Position numbers and translations under genes: made by a program
Notes under the pieces: generated by a model
Seen by the model: the letters and a program-made list of their open reading frames with translations, nothing else
Told to the model about the DNA's origin: nothing
Database searches by the model: none
Shown: one piece after another, positions 15,621 through 20,845 of the stretch
Layout of the letters: the number at the start of each line of letters is the position of its first letter
Numbering within the stretch: the stretch's first letter is position 1
Source: Paracoccaceae bacterium
Lineage (GTDB): Bacteria; Pseudomonadota; Alphaproteobacteria; Rhodobacterales; Rhodobacteraceae
Assembly (NCBI GenBank): GCA_003561595.1
Contig: PWWF01000232.1
Coordinates: 1-20,845, forward strand
Length of the DNA: 20,845 nt
Reading direction: 5' to 3'

Positions 15621-16043
15621 ATGATGCGCATCAATGACGAAATCACGCTGCAGGACTGGGAAATAACCGAAAGCTTCACGCGTGCAGCGGGGCCTGGCGG
15701 GCAGAATGTGAACAAGGTCGCAACAGCGGTCGAACTGCGGTTCGAGGCAGAGCGCAGCCCCAACCTGCCCGCGCCCGTGAAAACCCGTCTGCGCCGGTTG
15801 GCCGGACGGCGCTGGACGCAGGAGGGCGCGCTTGTGCTGCAGGTCAGCGAGACACGCAGCCAGGCCCGCAACCGCGAAATCGCCCGCGAAAGGCTGGCAG
15901 AGCTGATCCGCAAGGCCTGTTACCGCCCCAAGCGCCGCATTCCGACCCGCCCGACATTGGCCAGCAAGCGGCGGCGGTTGGACGCAAAGTCTCATCGGGC
16001 CACGATAAAGGCCAACCGCGCCACCCCGCCAAAGGACGGGTAA
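15621..16043 (+). CDS. arfB: Alternative ribosome-rescue factor ArfB (YaeJ-like peptidyl-tRNA hydrolase)
   Basis: ArfB enters the empty A site of ribosomes stalled at the end of truncated mRNAs and hydrolyses the peptidyl-tRNA with its GGQ motif, rescuing the ribosome independently of tmRNA. The 140-residue product has the length of E. coli ArfB. G26-G27-Q28 lies within AAGPGGQNVNK (residues 22-32). A class-I release-factor-like domain follows and then a basic tail (about 105-140, with KRRIPTRPT and SKRRRLDAK), which sits in the mRNA channel in the family. Starts at 15621 and 15624 are adjacent; I report the first. The ribosome binding site is weak (CGGGAC). It lies directly behind the leader RNA and its terminator. 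Confidence 0.92.
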   Translation: MMRINDEITLQDWEITESFTRAAGPGGQNVNKVATAVELRFEAERSPNLPAPVKTRLRRLAGRRWTQEGALVLQVSETRSQARNREIARERLAELIRKACYRPKRRIPTRPTLASKRRRLDAKSHRATIKANRATPPKDG

Positions 16044-16047
16044 GGGG

Positions 16048-16065
16048 TTGTCATAAAACTGTTAC
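16048..16065 (+). promoter_or_regulatory. Pho box upstream of the NUDIX gene
   Basis: TTGTCAT AAAA CTGTTAC consists of two 7-bp direct half-sites separated by 4 bp, as in the PhoB-binding consensus CTGTCAT-N4-CTGTCAT. Only two of the 14 half-site positions deviate beyond the T/C choice at the end of each half-site. It starts 4 nt after the arfB stop and ends 40 nt before the NUDIX start, reading toward it, the geometry of a PhoB-activated promoter. Confidence 0.65.
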
Positions 16066-16105
16066 ATGCCTATGGCACCTGACCGGAAAAGAGTATGTCA
16101 TACTG

Positions 16106-16558
16106 ATGTTATCAGCTTTGCCAGACGGGTTGCTTCGAACGGCCCTCGAACAGATGCGCCCGTCCTTTGTGCAGGCGGCCGCGCTGTGCCTGCGTAACAC
16201 CGGGTCCGGCCCCGAGGTGGTTCTGATCCAGACCCTGACCCAGAAGCTCTGGATCATTCCCAAGGGCTGGCCCATGCGCGGCAAGACCCTGGCCGAGGCC
16301 GCCGCGATCGAGGCATGGGAAGAAGCCGGAATCCGCGGACATGTCCACCCCGAGCCGATTGGCGCGTTCACATACACCAAGATCAAGAAAAGCGGTCTGC
16401 CCGTGCAGTGCCGCCCGCAGGTCTTTCGGATTGATGTGACCGAGGTGCTGGACCAATACCCCGAAGCCGACAAGCGCACGCGCCGCTGGGTCAGATTGCA
16501 AGAGGCGGCGGATATCGTGCAGACACCCGGCCTGGCATCCCTGCTGCGCCGTTTGTGA
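16106..16558 (+). CDS. NUDIX hydrolase (DIPP-like)
   Basis: A 150-residue cytoplasmic NUDIX-fold phosphohydrolase. The Nudix box runs from G54 to I76 (GWPMRGKTLAEAAAIEAWEEAGI). The metal-binding E69, E72 and E73 and G75 are present, but the first glutamate is K60 and the usual arginine is I68. The layout PKGWP...WEEAG resembles the diphosphoinositol polyphosphate/Ap6A hydrolase (DIPP) branch, which also includes polyphosphatases. The substrate cannot be fixed from the sequence. The Pho box upstream and the phosphate transporter downstream suggest a part in phosphate metabolism, which is inference. The ATG at 16106 has no clear ribosome binding site; M17 (16154) is an alternative start. The stop overlaps the second Pho-box-like sequence. 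Confidence 0.85.
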   Translation: MLSALPDGLLRTALEQMRPSFVQAAALCLRNTGSGPEVVLIQTLTQKLWIIPKGWPMRGKTLAEAAAIEAWEEAGIRGHVHPEPIGAFTYTKIKKSGLPVQCRPQVFRIDVTEVLDQYPEADKRTRRWVRLQEAADIVQTPGLASLLRRL

Positions 16559-16572
16559 CAATTTCACGACAA
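16555..16572 (-). promoter_or_regulatory. Second Pho-box-like site, in inverse orientation upstream of pit
   Basis: On the minus strand TTGTCGT GAAA TTGTCAC again has two 7-bp direct half-sites 4 bp apart, a looser fit to CTGTCAT-N4-CTGTCAT (first base T in both halves, G for A in the first). It covers the NUDIX stop codon and lies 97 bp upstream of the pit start. The orientation is opposite to pit, which would fit repression better than activation. It could be a chance match. Confidence 0.45.
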
Positions 16573-16668
16573 TCCCCCTGCCGTTGAGGGCGCCGCGGCA
16601 GCAGTTGTTGCCGCCGCCGGGCTTTGCTACTAGCCGGGTGTCGCATAACTGTCATGGGGGACTGCTGC

Positions 16669-18135
16669 GTGTCGTCTCAAGCCGAGAAGTCCTGGAAGAC
16701 GCTGAACAAGGACCTGGAGCGGATTACCGCGCTGGAACAGGCCATGACCTATACGGCGCGCCCCCTTGTGGCAACCGGGATCGCGCTGGCCTTCATGGCG
16801 CTGACAGGGCTGGTGACGGCGGTTCTGATCGGGTTTGACCCGCTGGGGCTGATCGTGGTCGCGGCCGCGATCATCGGGGCCTATATGGCCATCAATATCG
16901 GCGCGAATGACGTGGCCAACAATATGGGCCCCGCTGTGGGGGCGCGTGCCCTGACCATCGGCACCGCGCTCATCGTTGCTGCGGTCTGTGAAACGGCGGG
17001 CGCGCTGATCGCGGGTGGCGATGTGGTGGGCACAGTCTCGCGCGGGATCATCGCGCCAGAGGCCGTGGCCGAAACGCAGGTCTTCATCTGGGCGATGATG
17101 GCCGCGCTGCTGGCAGGTGCGCTCTGGGTCAATCTGGCCACCTGGATCGGGGCGCCGGTCTCGACCACGCATTCCATCGTGGGCGGCGTGATGGGCGCGG
17201 GCATCGCCGCCGCCGGATTTGCCGCCGTGAACTGGCCCACGATGGGGCGGATCGCAGCAAGCTGGGTCATCTCGCCCCTGCTGGGGGGCATTTTCGCGGC
17301 TTTTTTCCTGATGATCATCAAGTCGCGGATCATCTACCGCCCCGACATGATCACAGCGGCGCGCTATTGGGTGCCGATCCTGATCGGAGTCATGGGGGGC
17401 TGTTTCACCACCTATCTGGCGCTCAAGGGGCTGGACCAGCTCTTTCCGGTCAGTTTCGGCAATGCGGTGCTGATGGGGCTTGTCGTGGGGCTCGTTCTGA
17501 CATTCGTCATGCGCCCGGTGATCCGCCGCCAGAGCGAAGGGATGGAGAACCGCAAGAAATCGCTCAAGGTGCTGTTCAACATCCCGTTGATCTTCTCGGC
17601 GGCGCTGTTGTCCTTTGCCCATGGTGCGAATGATGTGGCGAATGCCATCGGCCCGGTGGCGGCAATTGTCCATGCCGTGCAGGATGGTGGTGCGTCGGAT
17701 CAGGTGGGAATCCCGCTATGGGTCATGCTGATCGGCGGGATCGGATTGTCGGTGGGGCTGCTGTTGTTCGGCCCCAAGCTGATCCGCGTCGTGGGCAGTG
17801 AAATCACCCGGCTGAACGCCATGCGCGCCTATTGCGTGGCACTCGCCGCCGCGATCACGGTCATCTTCGCGTCATGGCTGGGGTTGCCGGTCAGTTCGAC
17901 CCATATCGCCATCGGGGCGATCTTTGGCGTGGGTTTCTTTCGCGAGTGGTATCATGAACGCGTGCTGAACGAAAAACGCGTTGACACTACCAGCCCGGCC
18001 GAAGTGCGCAAACGCAAGCGGATCGTGCGGCGCGGGCATTTCCTGACCATCATAGCGGCCTGGGTGGTCACGGTCCCATCTGCGGCGGCATTGTCAGCGG
18101 CGCTGTTCTATCTGATGAACCTGATCGCGATATAG
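16669..18135 (+). CDS. pit: PiT-family inorganic phosphate transporter
   Basis: A 488-residue inner-membrane symporter of the PiT family (metal-phosphate:H+ or Na+-coupled low-affinity phosphate uptake). Both family signatures are present in inverted-repeat halves: GANDVANNMGP (78-88) and GANDVANAIGP (319-329), along with paired PVSTTHS (about 164-170) and PVSSTHIA near the C-terminus. About ten or more hydrophobic segments surround a central charged loop. I start at GTG 16669, because GGGGGA lies 7 nt upstream; the ATG at 16654 and TTG at 16624 lack a ribosome binding site. No DUF47/PhoU-like partner gene is adjacent, unlike the orfA-pit operon of Sinorhizobium. A Pho-box-like site lies 97 bp upstream. 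Confidence 0.93.
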   Translation: MSSQAEKSWKTLNKDLERITALEQAMTYTARPLVATGIALAFMALTGLVTAVLIGFDPLGLIVVAAAIIGAYMAINIGANDVANNMGPAVGARALTIGTALIVAAVCETAGALIAGGDVVGTVSRGIIAPEAVAETQVFIWAMMAALLAGALWVNLATWIGAPVSTTHSIVGGVMGAGIAAAGFAAVNWPTMGRIAASWVISPLLGGIFAAFFLMIIKSRIIYRPDMITAARYWVPILIGVMGGCFTTYLALKGLDQLFPVSFGNAVLMGLVVGLVLTFVMRPVIRRQSEGMENRKKSLKVLFNIPLIFSAALLSFAHGANDVANAIGPVAAIVHAVQDGGASDQVGIPLWVMLIGGIGLSVGLLLFGPKLIRVVGSEITRLNAMRAYCVALAAAITVIFASWLGLPVSSTHIAIGAIFGVGFFREWYHERVLNEKRVDTTSPAEVRKRKRIVRRGHFLTIIAAWVVTVPSAAALSAALFYLMNLIAI

Positions 18136-18142
18136 GGCATAT

Positions 18143-18158
18143 CCGCCTGCCCAGGCGG
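18143..18158 (+). terminator. Hairpin directly after pit
   Basis: CCGCCTG-CC-CAGGCGG (18143-18158) can form a 6-bp stem with a 4-nt loop, 7 nt after the pit stop. It lacks a T run, so it is at best a weak terminator; the repeat and palindrome further on may also serve pit. Confidence 0.4.
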
Positions 18159-18184
18159 CCGCCCTGTATCGCGCATCCTGCCAT

Positions 18185-18205
18185 TTCATCTTGCCAAAAA
18201 TACTC
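18185..18205 (-). repeat. Intergenic repeat copy 3 (core GAGTATTTTTGGCAAGATGA)
   Basis: Minus-strand copy identical over 21 bp to copies 1 and 2. It follows the gltB terminator palindrome after 11 nt (CGCGTTTTCTT), so that on the minus strand hairpin, T-rich spacer and the T5 run of the repeat come in a row. It sits between the convergent genes pit and gltB. Confidence 0.85.
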
Positions 18206-18216
18206 AAGAAAACGCG

Positions 18217-18238
18217 GCGGCCCGGCATGCCGGGCCGC
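18217..18238 (-). terminator. 22-bp perfect palindrome, terminator of gltB
   Basis: A perfect palindrome (arms of 11 bp, centre GCATGC) begins 11 nt after the gltB stop. On the minus strand it is followed by CGCGTTTTCTTGAGTATTTTT-like sequence, giving two T runs, a good intrinsic terminator for gltB. In the other direction no T run follows, but the stem could also stop pit transcripts. Confidence 0.75.
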
Positions 18239-18249
18239 GCGCATTGCCC

Positions 18250-20845
18250 TTATTCCGCGGGCATGGCGGCGGAATCGTAGCTGATCGGCACGGGCAGATG
18301 GGCCAGCATCTCCTTGGGGCAGACCTGCAGGAAATGCGCTTTCTCGCGGTCCCAGTTGCGCAGGATCTCCTCTGCCCGCAGCGACTCGGTTTCGCGTGCA
18401 TGCATCTCGATCAGCCCTTTCAGCTCGGCCTCCCAATGATCCACCGTTACAGGGCAGGTCACCAGCGTTTCCATGTTGATCAGCGGGTCGGCCACGCCCT
18501 CGGGATCATAGAGATAGGCCATCCCGCCAGTCATGCCCGCGCCGAAATTGGCGCCGATACTGCCCAGAATGACGGCCACCCCGCCGGTCATGTATTCGCA
18601 ACCATTGGACCCGCAGCCCTCGATCACCACATGCGCGCCGGAATTGCGCACGGCGAACCGCTCGCCCGCACGCCCGGCCGCCAGCAGATGCCCGGCGGTC
18701 GCCCCGTAAAGCACCGTGTTCCCGATGATCGTGTTGTCATGCGCGACCAGCGGCGAGGACATGCGCGGGCGCACCACGATCATGCCGCCAGACAGCCCTT
18801 TGCCGACATAGTCATTGGCATCGCCATACACTTCTATCTTCAGCCCGGGTGCGGCAAAGGCCCCCAACGACTGCCCAGCGCTGCCCGCGAGCTTCACGGT
18901 CAGGTGGTCATGCTGCAGCTTGTTGCGCATCCCGAACCGCTTGACGATATGGCTGGAGGCGCGGGTGCCCACAGTCCGATGCGTGTTCTCGATCGCGTAG
19001 GACAGCTGCATCTTCTCGCCATCCTCAAAGAAGCGCGCGGCATCGCGGATGATCTCGGCATCCAGCGTGTCGGGCACGGCGTTGCGCGGCTTGTCGCGGT
19101 CATAGCGGATCTGGTCCGCGCCATCCACGGTCAACAACAGCGGGTTCAGGTCCAGATCGTCCAGATGCGCCGCACCCCGGCTGACCTGCGCCAGAAGGTC
19201 CGCACGACCGATCACCTCATCCAGCGACCGCGCCCCGATAGAGGCCAGGATCTCGCGCACTTCCTGCGCGTAGAATGTGATCAGGTTCACGACCTTGTCG
19301 GCATTCCCGGTAAACTTGGCGCGCAATTCCTCTTTCTGGGTGCAGACACCCACCGGGCAGGTATTCGACTGACACTGCCGCACCATGATGCAGCCCATCG
19401 CGATCAGCGCGGCGGTGCCGATGCCATATTCCTCGGCCCCCAGCATCGCGGCCATGACGATATCGCGGCCTGTGCGCAGCCCGCCATCGGTGCGCAGCGT
19501 CACCCGCTCGCGCAGCTTGTTCATCGCCAGAACCTGATGCGATTCCGACAGCCCCATTTCCCAGGGCAGGCCCGCATATTTGATCGAGGTGCCGGGGCTC
19601 GCGCCCGTGCCGCCATTATGGCCCGAGATCAGGATGACATCGGCCTTGGCCTTGGCCACGCCTGCCGCAATCGTGCCCACGCCCGATTGTGCCACCAGCT
19701 TGACGGTGACCTTCACGCGCGGGTTGATCTGCTTGAGGTCATAGATCAGCTGCGCCAGATCCTCGATCGAATAGATATCATGATGCGGCGGCGGCGAGAT
19801 CAGCGTCACGCCGGGGGTCGAGTGGCGCAGCCTGGCGATCAGTTTCGTGACCTTCATGCCCGGAAGCTGCCCGCCCTCACCGGGTTTGGCGCCCTGCGCC
19901 ACCTTGATTTCCAGCTCTTCGCAGGCGTTGAGATACTCCGCCGTGACCCCGAACCGCCCCGAGGCCACCTGCTTGATCTTGGCGCAGGGATTGTCGCCAT
20001 TGGGCAGCGGATGGGCGTGGGCCGGGTCCTCGCCCCCCTCGCCCGAATCCGATTTCGCGCCGATACGGTTCATCGCGATGTTCAGCGTCATATGCGCCTC
20101 GGGCGACAGCGCGCCAAGCGACATGCCGGGGGTCACGAAACGCTTGCGGATCGCGGTGATGCTTTCCACTTCCTCGATTGGAATGGGCTTGCCCAGCGGT
20201 TTGATATCCAGCAGATCGCGCAGATGGATCGGGTCCATCGCCTGCATCGCGCCCGAATACTGCTTCCACAGCGCATAGGACGACGTATTGCACGCCTGTT
20301 GCAGCAGATGCATCGAGGTTGCTTCCCAGGCGTGTTTCTCGCCCGAGCGGCGCGCCTTGTAGAACCCGCCGATGGGCAGCACGTCCTGCCCCAGCCGCCA
20401 GCCCTTGTCATGCACCTCTTCCAGCTTGATCTGGATACCATGCAACCCGATCCCGGAAATGCGGCTTTGCATACCGGGGAAATATTCGGCCACCATCGCG
20501 CGGGACAGGCCCACAGCCTCGAAATTCAGGCCCCCGCGATACGAGGAAATCACCGAAATCCCCATCTTGGACATGATCTTCAACAGGCCCAGATTGATGG
20601 CGTCGCGGTAGCGGCGCATCGCATCGACAAGGCTGCCTTCGACCAGCCCGCGGTCGATCCGGTCGGCGATGGTTTCCTGCGCCAGATAGGCATTGACCGT
20701 GGTCGCCCCGCAGCCGATCAGCACGGCGAAGTAATGCGGGTCGATGCATTCGGCCGAGCGCAGGTTCAGCGAACAGAAGGTCCGCAGCCCCTTGCGCGTC
20801 AGCCAGCTATGCACCGCGCTGGTCGCAAGGATCATCGGCATGGCA
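18250..20845 (-). CDS. gltB: Glutamate synthase (NADPH) large subunit GltB, C-terminal part (gene runs off the right edge)
   Basis: GltB combines glutamine-derived ammonia with 2-oxoglutarate to form two glutamates, in ammonium assimilation. The window holds the last 864 codons of a protein usually about 1500 residues long; the N-terminal glutaminase domain and part of the central domain are outside. Counting from the first visible Met: the FMN-binding synthase barrel spans about 215-600, with SPPPHHDIYSIEDLAQL (349-365) and the glycine-rich SGHNGGTGASPG (406-417). The 3Fe-4S cluster ligands are C484, C490 and C495 (CIMVRQC...CPVG). The C-terminal beta-helix, with its GG-rich repeats, fills the rest. 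No frameshift is seen. The Met at 20841 is internal, not a start. Confidence 0.97.
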   Translation of the reverse strand, partial: AMPMILATSAVHSWLTRKGLRTFCSLNLRSAECIDPHYFAVLIGCGATTVNAYLAQETIADRIDRGLVEGSLVDAMRRYRDAINLGLLKIMSKMGISVISSYRGGLNFEAVGLSRAMVAEYFPGMQSRISGIGLHGIQIKLEEVHDKGWRLGQDVLPIGGFYKARRSGEKHAWEATSMHLLQQACNTSSYALWKQYSGAMQAMDPIHLRDLLDIKPLGKPIPIEEVESITAIRKRFVTPGMSLGALSPEAHMTLNIAMNRIGAKSDSGEGGEDPAHAHPLPNGDNPCAKIKQVASGRFGVTAEYLNACEELEIKVAQGAKPGEGGQLPGMKVTKLIARLRHSTPGVTLISPPPHHDIYSIEDLAQLIYDLKQINPRVKVTVKLVAQSGVGTIAAGVAKAKADVILISGHNGGTGASPGTSIKYAGLPWEMGLSESHQVLAMNKLRERVTLRTDGGLRTGRDIVMAAMLGAEEYGIGTAALIAMGCIMVRQCQSNTCPVGVCTQKEELRAKFTGNADKVVNLITFYAQEVREILASIGARSLDEVIGRADLLAQVSRGAAHLDDLDLNPLLLTVDGADQIRYDRDKPRNAVPDTLDAEIIRDAARFFEDGEKMQLSYAIENTHRTVGTRASSHIVKRFGMRNKLQHDHLTVKLAGSAGQSLGAFAAPGLKIEVYGDANDYVGKGLSGGMIVVRPRMSSPLVAHDNTIIGNTVLYGATAGHLLAAGRAGERFAVRNSGAHVVIEGCGSNGCEYMTGGVAVILGSIGANFGAGMTGGMAYLYDPEGVADPLINMETLVTCPVTVDHWEAELKGLIEMHARETESLRAEEILRNWDREKAHFLQVCPKEMLAHLPVPISYDSAAMPAE

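Noticed and set aside
16595..16614. Terminator of the NUDIX gene (GCGGCA/TGCCGC)
   Set aside because: A 6-bp stem with an 8-nt loop in very GC-rich sequence and no T run; chance pairing is likely.
16630..17673. Minus-strand open frame of 347 codons antisense to pit
   Set aside because: Asp/His/Arg/Gln-rich without domains; mirror of the transporter's biased codons.
1..20845. CRISPR arrays, insertion sequences, prophage genes, tRNA or rRNA genes
   Set aside because: No spaced direct-repeat array, transposase, integrase, terminal inverted repeats or tRNA/rRNA signatures were seen; the only repeated element is the three-copy intergenic one.

Overview
The window looks like a chromosomal segment of a high-GC alphaproteobacterium, most likely of the Rhodobacterales (Rhodobacter/Roseobacter type). 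This rests on the GC-rich codon choice, a molybdenum NAD-dependent formate dehydrogenase operon arranged like fdsGBACD of Rhodobacter capsulatus, alphaproteobacterial-type Pho boxes, and an intergenic repeat (core GAGTATTTTTGGCAAGATGA) that I associate from memory with Rhodobacteraceae. I see no IS element, phage, tRNA, rRNA or CRISPR, so this is largely core genome.

Left part, minus strand (1-8510). Reading with transcription, the fds operon comes first: fdsG, fdsB, fdsA, fdhD (=fdsC) and fdsD, tightly packed by ATGA/TGATG overlaps except for one 97-bp gap between fdsB and fdsA that holds a hairpin and one repeat copy. A DUF1178 zinc-ribbon-like protein, a CDP-alcohol phosphatidyltransferase, hisF, hisE and the first codons of one more gene follow. 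The fds promoter region (about 8511-8687) is shared with a divergent cation/proton antiporter and carries a dyad exactly between a plausible -35 and -10.

Middle, plus strand (8688-15371). A CPA2-type antiporter with an RCK domain, a UMF1-family MFS transporter overlapping a MepA-type murein endopeptidase, a Tat-exported 5'-nucleotidase, a strong hairpin with repeat copy 2, and a YhhQ-type queuosine precursor transporter.

The most interesting stretch is 15372-15620, between yhhQ and the ribosome-rescue gene arfB. It has a TTGACA -35 box, an 18-codon reading frame whose ribosome binding site can pair with about 17 nt of the 16S rRNA 3' end, a candidate antiterminator arm just after the small frame's stop codon, and an intrinsic terminator only 20 bp before the arfB start. 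This looks like a transcription attenuator for a ribosome-rescue factor. A second regulatory theme follows: a NUDIX hydrolase and a PiT phosphate transporter, each preceded by a Pho-box-like sequence (16048-16065 on plus, 16555-16572 on minus).

Right edge (18136-20845). pit converges on gltB (glutamate synthase large subunit, C-terminal 864 codons only, running off the window). The space between them holds a pit hairpin, repeat copy 3 and a 22-bp perfect palindrome acting as the likely gltB terminator. No stretch above 300 bp lacks a gene; the largest gaps (14495-14735 and 15372-15620) are described in their own entries.
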